Below, one piece after another: positions 52,320 to 63,671 of a stretch of DNA of 64,000 nt; the stretch's first letter is position 1; each line of letters starts with the position of its first letter. Source of the stretch: Ctena decussata (taxonomy: Eukaryota; Mollusca; Bivalvia; Lucinida; Lucinidae). The notes below the pieces were generated by a model that was given only the letters and a program-made list of their open reading frames with translations, searched no databases and was not told the origin of the DNA. The stretch spans positions 49,589,757-49,653,756 of the forward strand of contig OZ022499.1 in the NCBI GenBank assembly GCA_963989385.1. The letters run 5' to 3'. Position numbers and translations under genes: made by a program.

Positions 52320-55300
52320 GTAATATTTTTCATTCCCCACCCACTTGCAGTAAAACAATTACGGAAATACCAACCAAATACATTACGGAAATACATTAAC
52401 TATCTAACAACCCCCTTTGCGAGGCTTACGTGCAGGACTGGATGCGCACGCACAATAAAATACACTTATCCTTTGGCTTTTACCTTGCATGTTCCTTCCA
52501 TAAAGTGCACTTGACTCTGAAGCCAGAGGTCGTGGGTTCGAGCCCCACCCGAGGCGAAATCTTCCTATGTCCGAACGCGTTTTTCTAGCATCATTTGCAG
52601 GGATGATGCTAACAAGTGTGCTGTCCTTCGGATTGGGACGTTAACTGGAGGCCCCCTGTGCAGGGAGAGTCATCCCCTGTGCAGGTTAAAGATCCCTACT
52701 ATAGCTACATGGCTATACGTAGGCTTTCATCCTGCAACACTGGAGTGTACATATGTACACCGTCTGTGTCCCCTTCGGGGGTTAAGGCGTAAATGGAAGA
52801 AAGAAAGAAAGAGATAAACATGATAAATGGAGATAGCAACAGTCTCCAACTTCTGGTCACTTTTAGCACAATAAAACAGCAGCAATTTTATTATGCCCCT
52901 GCCATTGAAAATGGGGGGGGGCATATAGTATCACCCTGTCTGTGCGTAACATACGTACGTAGCATATGAAATTGTTGAATCGATGTCTTAACGACAGTAT
53001 TGGCCTCTCAGGTACAATAATGGTTTCTAATTTACACTGGTATTAATCTTCTTAGTAATTTACTCATGGTACTTTCGGGATTGGGAGGTGCTCGTTTAAA
53101 GTCCAAATCATAATTTGAAACGTATAATATTACCAAATCTTTGGCTGTAGCCCAGGACTGACAATTTAAGGAAGGAAGTGTCTCCGGGTACGGTACCGTA
53201 TCCCTAGACCCTGGGTCTCCCAGTGTCTATTCTAGGGTGCGCGATTGCGGGATTCACGCTAATTTTTCTCATATCCCGCATAAATTCAGACCGAATGAGT
53301 GACAGTCCCGCGTAAAAAATTAACAAGGAAAACGTCCCAAAACCAAGAATTTACTCTTGCCTCGCAGAAAATACCGCGGTTTTGAATAAAACGGCATCAA
53401 GCCATCATTGCCGAAGCTGTTTTCGCCATATTATGTCCATTAGAGTAGCTTCCCTTGACTTCACGGATTCGATGAAATACCGGAACGAATTGAATTAGAG
53501 AGTGGGTAAGATGCGTAACCCGCACCCGCACCTGCGTTAGCATACCCGCGGTAGAAATTTATTAATCGCTGAAAAACTATGTATCAGCAAAATAATCACT
53601 GTAAACCCATTGAAATACTTAGATATAAAACTAAAACCTCCAAATCAACTCAGAAAATATACAACTGGAATGTGATAGGATTTAGAACAGAAAATCGATC
53701 TCAAACTGGGTAAAACAGGTCAGGTAAGATAAGATATCACTGTATAGTCTTGGACAGGAATAAATGTCTAATGAGATAACTGTATAGTCTTGGACAGGAA
53801 TAAATGTGTAAATGTCTGTTTTATGAGCTAAATGTTTTCTGTTTGTGCGAAAATTGCCCCCCTCCCCCCTATTTTTTGAAAATCCCCCCTATTTTTTAGA
53901 TGGAGCGGGGAAATCCCCCCTCATTTTCAGTTTCTAGAATAGACACTGGTCTTCGGGTACGGAACCGTACCCCAGGGGCTGACAAATCAGATTTTGATCA
54001 ACTTGTCCGGTACTGTGATTCTGCTACAAAACTCTGATATCAGGTTTTCCCTACATATAATATACATTTTTCTGGGCAAGTAAGAAAAAATTATACTTGC
54101 CCAGCAAAAATTTTCACTTGTCCCGGGCAGCCGGACAATGGATTTGTCAGGCCCTGGTACCCCGAGATTCTGGGTCTCCAGGTACGGAACCGTATCTGGA
54201 GACAGTCCTATGAGGATTGACTCTGGGTACGGCAGTAAGTTTGTTTCAATACTATGTATTAAGTAGTTTTACCCATTAATATATAGTTAATCCAGCAATA
54301 AAGTTACTCCTTGTAATATTTCATTAAGTCGCCATCTTGCTAGAGAAAATTATAATCTAAGTCAGTCATAAAAAGATTGCTTTATTTTGAATGGTGTACA
54401 TGTATATAAACTGCGAAAAACACGGCCTAGGTGTCTTATTTGATCGCCCGCTAATCACTCGCCGACAGTCATGACTTCTGAAGATTGCTTAAACAACTAT
54501 CATCTCGTTATAATCTGTAGAAACAGACAATTACATTAATTTTATTAAAAAATATCCATCTTTAAATAATTCTGCGCGATAAGCAATGTAGACTCAAAAC
54601 AGACGCCTAAAATGCATGCAGCGTTCTTGAATACGCCTTTCAGGGCAATGAAATACTGTGGTCAAACGATTGAAACTCATTATGTCATGTGCGCTAAGTA
54701 ATGTTCTCCAAGTGTTGTTGCACATCTTAATCAAAATGACACTGAGAATTTAATTGTGTGCTTATGAAGGTTATAATCATGTCAACAAATATCGCATTGA
54801 CAGAAACAGGACAGCTCGGACGAAAGGCAACTCGCCCCATAAAAATCTCGGCCCGGGACAACCCATCCTAATTTTTAGCTCACCTGAGCACGAAGTGCTC
54901 AATGTGAGGTATTGTGATCAGTCTTTGTCCGTCGTCCGTTGTCCGGCGTCAACTTTTGCTTTAAACGACTTCTTCTCCAAAACTGCTGGACGGATTTCGA
55001 AATAATTTCACAGAAATGTTCCTTGGGGGACTCTCTACCAAAATTGCTCAAACGGTTCTGCTCCGCTGAACAAAATGGCCGCCAGAGCTAAAAATAGAAA
55101 AACCTTTAAAGGACTTCTCCTCCAAAACTGCTTGGCCGATTTTGTAATAATATCACAGAAATGTTCCTTGGGGGAATCTCTACCAAAATTGCTCAAACGG
55201 TTCCGCTCCGCTGAACAAAATGGCCGCCAGAGCTAAAAATAGAAAAACCTTTAAAGGACTTCTCCTCCAAAACTGCTTGGCCGATTTTGAAATAATATCA

Positions 55301-58300
55301 CAGAAATGTTCCTTGGGGGACTCTCTACCAAAATTGCTCAAACGGTTCCGCTCCGCTGAACAAAATGGCTGCCAGAGCTAAAAATAGAAAAACCTTTAAA
55401 CGACTTCTCCTCCAAAACTGCTGGGCCGATTTTGAAATAATTTCACAGAAATGTTCCTTAGGAGACCCTCTACGAAAATTGCTCAAACGGTTCCGCTCCG
55501 CTGAACAAAATGGCCGCCAGAGCTAAAAATAGAAAAAACTTTAAACAACTTCTCCTCCAAAACTGCTGGGCCGATTTTGAAATAATTTCACAGAAACGTT
55601 CCTTAGGAGACCCTCTACCAAAATTGCTCAAACGGTTCCGCTCCGCTGAACAATATGGCCACTAGAGCTAAAAATAGAAAAAAAGCTTTAAACATCATTG
55701 TCTCTGAAGCCAATGGCTTGATTTCTAAAAAATTTCACAGAAATGTTTTACTCATGGCCCTGAACAAAAGTTGCTCAAACGGTTCCACTCTGCTGAACAA
55801 AATGGTCGCCAGAGCTAAAATGGAAATAAATCTTAGAATGACACAGAGGGCACAGTTATGATCCAATCATCATGAAACTTTGTCAGAATGTTTATCTAAA
55901 TGAAATCTAGACCATCTTTGAAACTGGGTCATGTGGGGTCAAAAACTAGGTCACTGGGTCAAATCTTAGAAAAACCTTGTGCACACTCTAAAGGGCACGG
56001 TTCTGATCCAATCTTCATGAAACTTAGTCAGAATGTTTATTTATATAAAATCTAGGCCAAATTTGAATCTGAGTCTTGTGGGGTCAAAAACTAGGTCACT
56101 AGGTCTAATCTTAGAAAAATCTTGTGTACACTCTAGAGGGCACAGTTATGATCCAATCTACAATGTACGTGAAACGTTGTCAGAATGTTTATTTTCATGA
56201 AATCTATACCAGATTTGAAACTGGGCCATATCAGGTCAAAAACTAGGTCACTAGGTCAGTTCTTAGAAAAACAGTGTGAACACTTTAGAGGACACAGTTT
56301 TGTTCTAATCTTCATGAGACTTTGTCAGAATGTTTGTCTTCAACAAATCTGGACCAAGGGTGCAACTTGGTCATGTTGGGTCAAAAGTAGGTCACTAGGT
56401 TAAACCTTAGAAAAAACATTGTGTACACTCTAGAGGGCACAGTTTTGATAACTTTGTCAGAATGTTCATATCCAAGAAATCTAGACCAGGTTTGAAACTG
56501 GGTCGTGGGGTCAAAATCTAGGTCATTAGGTTAAATCTTATAAAAACCTTAGGTACACAATAAAGGGTTCATTTTCCATTTAATCTTTGTGAAGGTCTGT
56601 CTGTCGGTCATATGGATGTCTCTGAGGTTAAGTTCACAGGATACTCAGGTGAGCGATCCAGGGCCATGATATCCAGGGCCATCATGGCCCTCTTGTTTAA
56701 CTTACCCTAAGTCAACTCGTCCCATATCATAAACTTGCCAAAAGTCAACTCGCATCAAATTATAAAAACTCGGTCCAGATTTATCATGAGTATCTTGTTC
56801 TTGTAATGTTTTAAATGCCACCGAAAATCTACCGTCTGCACTAACAAAATAACAGTCCCTGACACACAACTTGAAGGGATATATAGTAATTACGAACGTC
56901 TTTGTAAATTTGGTTTAAGCTCCCCCCGCCACCCACCCCTAACCCTCCAAAACAAATGTTAATCACTAACGTTATAGCAAGACATTTAATTGATTTAATT
57001 GCACCTCAGCGGAACGTACGTATCACTAGCCGCAGTGCCAGGGCGCCGTTCATCCGTCCATATAAAAATAAAAACTGTCACACAATTTAATTTGTTATTA
57101 TTTAGACAAAACAGGTGTGAAAAACAACAATTATCTGTGTGAACGCCGAAAACATCATGTTAGTTTTTATGCAAAATAAACATTGTTTTGACCGCATTAT
57201 CATTAATAACGTTCCCTAGCAAGGTGGCGACTTTATGCAATTTTACAAAGAGTAATTTTATTGCTGGATTAACTATATTAAATGGGTAAAAAACTTAATA
57301 CATTTTGACAAGTTACTGCCGTACCCGGAGCCAATCCTCACAGGACTGTCTCCTGGTACAGTTCCGTACCTGGAGACCCAGAGTCTCGGGGTACGGTTCT
57401 GTACCCGGAAACCCAGGGTCTAGGGATACGTTACCGCACCCGGAGGCACTTCCAAGAAGGAAACTATTTTCATACTGACTCTATTCAAATTACATAAGTA
57501 TTTTGTTGCTATGCAGGTTGAGCTGGGATTGGTATGCAGGGCGGAACTTTGATGAGGCGTGGTGATCCCCTTCACAATTAGAACATTTACTCTGATCTGT
57601 ACAGTCTGTATCGTTATAGCCTTCCTATCTACAATTTCCACATCTGCTTTTGTAAACACAAGTCCTGCTGATATAGCTAAACCGCTGACAATTATAACAG
57701 CGAATAACTTTAAAGGAATGTTCTGGTTCCAAATAAGATGAGCTACCATTGATGCTGTTGGTTGATTAATATATGTATATTTATAATTTTTATTATCATT
57801 ATCATCATAGCCGGGCTAGGGATACGGTTCCGTATGATTATTTCAAAATTGTAAGAAAGCTAACCTTAGAAAGAAATTGATGTTACTGTGAGAGTGTTTA
57901 ATGTTGTCCCTCTCCTTTTATTATCCGACATTTTGCTTATTTTTCGACCTGTCATGTTGACCTATTGATGAGTCAAATACAGTTCAGAACTAGTACGAGT
58001 TATTGAAAAGAATTAGTTAATTTCTTATATCATCTAACTTTATAATTGCATCATCCATAGTTACCGGATAGATAGATAGGCATGCAAGCATGGACAGACA
58101 GATAAGATAGATTAGATTACCTCTGGTGTCTCATTATCCATAGCCGCAGTTTTGGGGCACCGATAGTCCGTCCATGAGACAAAAATAACAGTTCAGTTCA
58201 GTTCAATTCTCCTATCGACGTTCCCCAAGTGGCTCAATGGTACATAACCATAGTTGCACACACTTGGCGCAGTGTGTCCGTCCAACACAAAAATAACTTT

Positions 58301-61300
58301 TTAAGGAAATTTATATATAAGCAACGACTGATTATCCTATAACATTAATTGCCATAATTATATTGTTTGTATAGATTAGGTCAGATCAAGACGTTCCTAT
58401 GGTCTTCTGGTCTCTATGAGGTAGGACATTAAGGCAATGGGTTCTTTCAAGTTTAAGATGTGTTTGTGGTGTGTTATAAAACAAACCGGTATTTAAAATT
58501 GTTTTCCAAACAATTTAAAGGTGTTCATTTTAAAAATTTTGTAATAACAATAATAATGATAATCGTCCAACATTATTTTGTTTGGTCCGGTCCCATTTCA
58601 AAAGTCGTATTCACTTTAGTGGCTGCCTTGATCGTTAGAGTTATCCTGTCTAAGACAACGCAGGAACATTTCTATTTCATATTTATAAACAATAATCAGA
58701 TTAAGCAGGCTAGAGGTATGGTTCCGTACCTCTAGCCTCACATCCTGGAGGTACGGATCCTTATCCCTAGCCACTGCCTTCTGAAAATTATGCTGTGTAC
58801 TGACACATCCGGAAAGGAACAATTCATTTGACACGTAGCCAAGCATGTCTTTAGATTTGTTCAAAGTAAGATTCCAAAAGTTAAAATATGATTATTTACA
58901 ATTAAAAAAAAACATCTTTTCTTCTGCTGCTGGCCAGAGGATTAATGTGTTACCTTAGCCTTGAAGGCTATTGCTCTCTCTGACTCTGCTTCCACTGTAC
59001 TTGGAGGTAGCGCATAATTCCAACCCCAGACTGTTCTTGGGAAAACCTGGAGCTCTAGATAAGAGGGGGTATTTGATGATAATTAAGGATAATTTTGTTG
59101 TTTCTCATTATAACCATATGTTGTGACCCCCTCATCTGAACTGTTTCGTTGAGACGGTTCAGATGAGCGGTCGCAACATATGTTTTTATGCAGAATTAAC
59201 CAAAATTATCCCTAATTATCACCAAATACACCCTCTTTTCTAGAGCTCTGCAGAACAACATCTTCCTTCTGTCTGTTCTACACTAAGGTAATTGGTAGGC
59301 TCTAGTGTGAGAATGCCTGGTACTCTTCTTCTTTGTTGGTACTAGTCTATTTTCTTTCCTGATGGCAACTAGGTTTGTGTCCACTTTATACATCATACAG
59401 AGCCTGGCATCTCTCCTCCTGTCTTGCAAACTTCGCCATTTCAGGGTGCTGAGCAGATCTGATACACTAGAGGTATTATATAACTGCCGTATCTATTTTT
59501 CACGTATCTGGCTGCAGGTTTTGTTTAAAAAATCAGTCATGGACTCCCCACCTGCTTGAAAAAGTTCTGGTATATCATCAATTATGCAAAGAATAAATGT
59601 AGAGCTTCAAACAAGTCTGTAACAGTAGAAAGATGTAAAGGTATAAAAACATACATGTACATGACCCTTCCCTCCTTAAAGTCACTGCAGGGTTCTAATT
59701 ATGAGTGTCCACAACATAGTACATTTTAAAGAGCACAAACAGAAATTTTCTTTGAAGTGAATTTATTGTCTTCAGATCTACAAGAGAGCGTTCCTGAGCA
59801 ATATCTTGGTGGATGGTCAGACTGTCAGTGACACTGAAGATGAAGACATGACATCAGGTAGGCACAGGTCCAGACAAGAAACTTTGTGCATGCATGACAG
59901 TTTTTGGGGCTGTAGATTATACTTTACAAATTCTAACTACATGTATTGCGATAAATAGGTCTGAGCAAACAGTTATACCCAGATCAGGAGCATTCTGACC
60001 AAGGTCTACACTGTTAGCCATTCCGTTTGCATTTTCCAAACCGTTCCATTTTTAAGACAAATTATTTTATGTACCATATCTTACAGTATCTATTGGTAAT
60101 AAAGCAGTTTGTTAGAGTCTACACTGTTTACCATTTAGTGCCTTTCCTGTAAATCCCATCAAATGTCAAAATGACAAGTTCAATGGCAGACTGTTTTGTC
60201 ATGGAATAATCCACTAGTTTTGCTTTGTTGGACTGCTATTGATTTTCAGTGTTCATAATTAGTTGATGACTTTTATTTCCAGAGTTTGAGCCATATGATA
60301 CAGAAAAAGAGAATTACATTCAGCATGAGCTGATGAACAAATTTGATGAGCAACTTGTAACTACTACACGGTTACGGAAAACAGGACCACACATCATCAG
60401 ATCACATATGAAGAAGACGATAAGGCCTGAACTGAAATATTTGGTATACCGTTATAGCCCTAAAATTTCAGACACCCGAGAGTCGGACAATTATTGTTTG
60501 AAAATTCTTAGAATGTAGATTTTACACATGTTAATGCATCCAGATGATGCTTAGTGAATGGCACATATTGTGGACCCTGATCAAACTGCTCCTTTAGGAG
60601 CAGTTTGATCTGGGTCTACAAAGTTTGTTCAAACCTGGCTGTCTGAATATTTAGGGTCATTACGCTAATATTTATAAGCATTGTCTTCATGCTTGATTGG
60701 GCAAGGCAGTTTTTCTGGGATTTATTGAAGTTTAAGCTCTCCTGTATAAAGTAATGGGAGAGCTATTGTACAACGTCGGCATCTGCACCAGTGTTAAAGC
60801 TTTTACATGTATTGTCTAGCTTGCAATTAGAGGAAGTGAGACGTAGGTGTGCTTTGTTGGCACTAGCAGCAGCAACTTTTGTCAATTTTCTGGATTAACT
60901 CTGTAAGAGAGGCGAGATGCAACATTCTGCCAAATTCTTATATTTTGAGTGAACACATTATCAGGTTAGCTATCCTGTCTGGTACCGTACAAGTCTTGTA
61001 ATGTGTTTTTTTAACATTGAACTTAAAAGAGGCAAGTAACTGTTTTACCATATTTTGTCCCATACATGCAGTCAAACCATGGTATAACTATAGTTAGCAA
61101 AAAATTAAAGAAACTTGACGGTGTTTAGCTCCTCTGAACAAAGTTCAGGAAAAGCTATTGTCAGCATCTGCGTCCGTCATTGGGTTGTTTTAGGTTTAAA
61201 GATTTTTTAAACACATGTATCTTCTTTAACTCATTGATGAATTAAGTTGATACTTTCACTGATGCTAGATAATGAATGGTCTTAAGTTTTGTTCAAATAA

Positions 61301-63671
61301 AAAGAAGTTAGAAAGTCAGAGCCAAACAAGAAACAACAAATAAGTCTTTTTAGTGCATGCATATTTTATCTGACCAACCTGGATATGTTGAGTCTTTGTA
61401 ATCCTTGAGGTGTATTGTAATACCTCTATGTTTTTCTGCCATTTTAACAAAGGGGAACAACTTTCTCGACTTCCTGTTCACTTTCATGGATGAAAAATCC
61501 CGTCCAAACTGGCGTCTACTCTTAAAGGAAAGAATTTGCTCATAAGGAGCAAATTCTTTCCTTTAAAAGTTTACACCCATTTGGCAGCAAGGCAAAAGAT
61601 AATGGAAGAGTTGCCTCTCCTGAAAGTTACCCATTCATCTTAATACAGATTTTATCAAGACATGGCTGATTTATTTCCTTTTGTTCAGGCATTAGTTAAT
61701 GTTACACCTGAGTGCAGAGATATGGAGGTAGAGGTGGAGATGGATGTTGGGGTCAGTACAGTCAAAGAAGATATTGAAACTAGACTGCACGGCACTGCTC
61801 AGACACTGGAGGCAACTAAACAGGTTTGTTAAGAGAACTTGGGATGAGCTTAGGATAATAAGGGAATTTGATGGTATTTTCAGTGTAATTTTTCTTCTTT
61901 CTCAGAGGTTTCTGAAAAATTTATTTTCCTGAATCCTTATCTGAATTGTTCTGTTGAGGCAGCTCAGATCTTGGGTCTGAACATTCATTTTTAGCTCGCC
62001 TGAACGAAAGTTCAGGAAGAGCTATTGTTGTCACCACGGCGTCCGCGTCCGCGTCAGCGTCCGCGTCCGGATTGGATGTTTTGGTTAAAGTTTTTTAAAG
62101 ACCTATATCTCCCTAACCCATGGATGGATTCTTTTGATACTTGCACTGTAGTTAGATATTGGTCCAAAGTTTAACATGGTACCACCCCCACCCCACACCT
62201 TGACCTTGATGTCAAGGTCATGGACTTAGAAAATTGGGAGTTTTTTGGGACTGGATGTTTTGGTTAAAGTTTTCTAAAGCCCAGTATCTCCTTAACCCAT
62301 GGATGGATTCCTTTGATACTTGCACTGTAGTTAGATATTGGTCTAAAGGGTTCCAAGGTACTACCCCCACCCCCCTCAGTGACCTTGATGTCAAGGTCAT
62401 GGACTTAGAAAATTGTCTTTTTATTGATTGGATGTTTTGGTTAAAGTTTTTTAATGACACATATCTCCTGAAACCATAGATGAATTCTTTTTATATTTGC
62501 ACTGTAGTTAGATATTAGTCCAAAGTTTTACAGAGTACTACCCCAGCCCTGCTCGGTGACCTTGATGTCAAGGTCAGGGACTTAGGAAATTTGGTCTTTA
62601 TTAAAGTTTTCTAATTGCGTACTGATTCATAATGCTTGGCAGAGATTTAGTTTACACTTGAACTGATGTTAGACACTTTTTTGAGTTTTTACAAAACACT
62701 ATATACTTACCCGACTGGATGACCTTGATGTCAAGGTCATGGACTTTGAGTTTTGTCTTAAAGATTTTGATTAGTTTTATATTAATGAAGACATAATTTC
62801 ACAGTGCCACAGTGGACTCAGTTGATACTAATACTTGGACTGATGTTAGATAACGGTTAAAGGCTTTGATACATCCTAGCGCTGCCCTCCTCTCCCCTAC
62901 CCCTTAGTTCTTTGACCTCAAGCTCATGGACTTTGAAATTTCATGTGGATTTTTTTTTATTTTAAGACATTTCTGAGATAGCTTTTGTTTATAAATGTGT
63001 TGTCATTATGGACATGCTTGCCTGAAGTTTTATACATAGCAGTCCACACCACCATAGCGACTGTGTGATGGGCAAGCACCTATTCAGGCGAGCTATGCTG
63101 TCAGGCGACAGCTCTTGTTGTATCGCCTCTGACTAGCATAAGCGAGACATAGGTATTATTTTTCTGGTGTCAGCGGCAAAAACTTTGCACCAAATTTTCT
63201 GGTTTAGCTCTGTTTTTGTGAATATATGCTTTTGCAGTGCAAAAGCTTCTCGTATTTTTTTAGCAGAAAATATAAGCACACATGATTTTATTTATACTAG
63301 AAGACTTAAGGAATCCTTGACTAACAACTTTGTTAAGCTAATAATGCTATGAACAGCAGCATTTTATGTTAAACCTTTTTGATTTCTCATCTTTAGATTG
63401 CAGCACAGGCTGATTATAGCACAGACTGGGGGTATATGTAAGCCCCTGCACACTTCCTCTAGTTTCATTTTCTTTTCTTTTTTTTCAGGACTGTGAAGAA
63501 ATGGTGGTAAAATCAAAAGACTTGCTACAAGCACTTAAACTATATGTTAAAACAGAAAAATCTAATATTCATCAAGTGATGTCTGAGACGCCACCTTCAA
63601 CGCCAGTCACAAAACCAGGCCACCAGAATACTAGTATAAAGTGTGAAATTAGTAAAAAGTTATTGTTATAA
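52140..63671 (+). CDS. NSL1: Kinetochore Mis12-complex subunit NSL1-like, five coding exons
   Basis: NSL1 is one of four coiled-coil subunits of the Mis12 complex, which links inner-kinetochore CENP-C to the Ndc80 microtubule-binding complex. Exons 52140-52319, 59776-59857, 60283-60443, 61689-61823 and 63489-63671 join in consistent phase across GT-AG introns to 246 residues (human 281). Similarity to animal NSL1 in order: CKSKRSINILLQTLKDQF near residues 19-36 (human RCTSKRAVTEMLQ), IYKRAFLSNILVDGQTV near 61-77 (human ESAVQENISINGQ), and KFDEQLVTTTRLRKTGPHII near 105-124 (human QFDEIIVDIATKRKQYPRKI). A predicted helical region follows. The protein is acidic at the N-terminus. The human PVIHL motif and the basic C-terminal tail were not seen. 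The family call rests on by-eye alignment; another Mis12-complex-like coiled-coil protein is the alternative. Confidence 0.75.
52490..52810 (+). mobile_element. tRNA-derived SINE of a second type, with Meta-like core
   Basis: The tRNA-like head has GACTCTGAAGCCAGAGGTCG and the B-box GGGTTCGAGCCCC. A core TCCTTCGGATTGGGACGTTA ACTGGAGG and GCAGGTTAAAGATCCC follow, with a GAAA-repeat tail at 52796-52812. Longer than the SINE at 36082-36251. Intron 1 of NSL1. Confidence 0.75.
53222..53947. mobile_element. hAT-like MITE a
   Basis: AGTGTCTATTCTAG and its exact complement CTAGAATAGACACT bound 726 bp. Flanks GGTCTCCC and GGTCTTCG fit an 8-bp target duplication with two changes. It interrupts the left arm of the foldback element, whose sequence is continuous when it is removed. 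Confidence 0.75.
53974..54155. mobile_element. hAT-like MITE b
   Basis: AGGGGCTGACAAATC and GATTTGTCAGGCCCT are inverted repeats with one mismatch. Flanks CGTACCCC / GGTACCCC match at 7 of 8. 182 bp, with an inner CTTGTCCGG / CCGGACAA pair. A minus-strand relative lies at 15982-16080. Confidence 0.8.
54876..56695 (+). mobile_element. Helitron-like non-autonomous element, family K, with 145-bp array
   Basis: The left end is TAGCTCACCTGAGCACGAAG then TGCTCAATGTGAGG, followed by a GTCCGTCGTCCG tract. The right end is CAGGTGAGCGATCC, stem GGGCCATCATGGCCC, then TCTTG before T. Units marked by GGCCGCCAGAGC occur at 55081, 55226, 55371, 55516 and 55661 (145 each). The second half is made of family L-type units. 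Intron 1 of NSL1. Confidence 0.8.
57495..57765 (-). pseudogene. LINE ORF1 (gag-like) zinc-knuckle fragment, broken
   Basis: On the minus strand one frame reads three CCHC-like knuckles in a row, as in ORF1 proteins of non-LTR retrotransposons, which bind the element RNA: CYNCQRFSYISRTC (about 57690-57650, His replaced by Tyr), CGNC..EGYNDTDC with an in-frame stop after the second Cys, and KCSNCEGDHHASSKF whose last Cys codon reads CGC (Arg). Upstream residues (YLEPEHSFKVIRC) fit the usual lead-in. No endonuclease or reverse transcriptase was found downstream. A dead fragment in NSL1 intron 1. Confidence 0.7.
57814..58772. mobile_element. Second foldback-type element of the GGTACGG family
   Basis: GGCTAGGGATACGGTTCCGT A at the left and the near-complement TACGGATCCTTATCCCTAGC C at the right. 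An additional perfect-looking palindrome lies at 58708-58737 (GGCTAGAGGTATGG TT CCGTACCTCTAGCC, one mismatch). Inner TAGCCGCAG...GTCCGTCCAT words recur at 57030 and 58140. Intron 1 of NSL1. Confidence 0.6.
59045..59250. mobile_element. Palindromic MITE, family M (well preserved)
   Basis: Outer arms GAGCTCTAGATAAGAGGGGG and its partner near 59230; core ATATGTTGTGACCCCCTCAT / AGATGAGCGGTCGCAACATA T around GTTTCGTTGAGAC. Intron 1 of NSL1, 525 bp before exon 2. Confidence 0.75.
59776..59857 (+). CDS. NSL1: NSL1-like coding exon 2 (residues 61-88)
   Basis: Preceded by GTCTTCAG, followed by GTAGGC. Encodes IYKRAFLSNILVDGQTV and an acidic SDTEDED stretch. Ends one base into a Glu codon. Confidence 0.8.
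60283..60443 (+). CDS. NSL1: NSL1-like coding exon 3 (residues 88-141)
   Basis: Preceded by ATTTCCAG, followed by GTATAC. Encodes the FDEQLVTTTRLRKTGPHI segment and SHMKKTIRPELKYL. Confidence 0.8.
60565..60625. repeat. Hairpin repeat, small MITE
   Basis: CTGATCAAACTGCTCC and GGAGCAGTTTGATCTGG pair around TTTA, within GACCC ... GGGTCTACA words that recur at about 39260-39310 and 2995-3030. Intron 3 of NSL1. Confidence 0.6.
60726..61320 (+). mobile_element. Truncated left ends of two Helitron-like elements
   Basis: Near 60732 AGCTCTCC...GGGAGAGCTATTGT and near 61127 AGCTCCTCTGAACAAAGTTC AGGAAAAGCTATTGTC have the hairpin-plus-AGCTATTGT form of family C. The second is followed by TGCGTCCGTCATTGG and a C-like unit. 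No right ends found. Intron 3 of NSL1. Confidence 0.5.
61520..61569. repeat. Hairpin, family P MITE core
   Basis: CTTAAAGGAAAGAATTTGCTC and GAGCAAATTCTTTCCTTTAA pair around ATAAG. Related words at 37355, 40440 and 41885. Intron 3 of NSL1, 120 bp before exon 4. Confidence 0.75.
61689..61823 (+). CDS. NSL1: NSL1-like coding exon 4 (residues 142-186)
   Basis: Preceded by TTGTTCAG, followed by GTTTGT. Encodes ALVNVTPECRDMEVEVEMD and a helical stretch DIETRLHGTAQTLEATKQ. Confidence 0.78.
61992..63117 (+). mobile_element. Helitron-like non-autonomous element, family C, copy 2 (uninterrupted)
   Basis: The left end TAGCTCGCCTGAACGAAAG is followed by GCGTCCGCGTCCGCGTC. The right end is CAGGCGAGCTATGCTGTCAG then GCGACAGCTCTTG. 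Units with TGACCTTGATGTCAAGGTCA. It matches the outer parts of 7554-10480 closely and shows that copy's state before the family D insertion. Intron 4 of NSL1. Confidence 0.8.
63489..63671 (+). CDS. NSL1: NSL1-like coding exon 5 and stop (residues 187-246)
   Basis: Preceded by TTTTTTCAG; ends in TAA. Encodes CEEMVVKSKDLLQALKLYV and then a Thr/Pro-rich tail (SETPPSTPVTKP). The stop falls where the human protein continues, so an alternative last exon beyond the window cannot be excluded. Confidence 0.75.
   Translation, partial: DCEEMVVKSKDLLQALKLYVKTEKSNIHQVMSETPPSTPVTKPGHQNTSIKCEISKKLLL

Larger units (their letters stand above)
53171..57456. mobile_element. Large foldback element with modular palindromic arms
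   Basis: The left arm begins GGAAGTGTCTCCGGGTACGG at 53175 and the right arm ends with the diverged complement (CCGCACCCGGAGGCACTTCC). The arms contain repeated CTGGGTCTCC and GGTACGGNNCCGTACC palindromes. Matching inner sequence (GTCGCCATCTTGCTAG at about 54330 against CTAGCAAGGTGGCGAC at about 57218) shows the arms run for several hundred bases. Two hAT-like MITEs and a family K element are inserted. Intron 1 of NSL1. Confidence 0.65.

Noticed and set aside
52490..52560. A possible tRNA gene
   Set aside because: Only the B-box half is good; the acceptor stem and A-box are poor and the SINE core and GAAA tail follow directly.
57420..57749. 109-codon minus-strand open frame as a gene
   Set aside because: The frame of the longest ORF is not the one with zinc-knuckle residues; the true signal is a broken LINE ORF1 in another frame.
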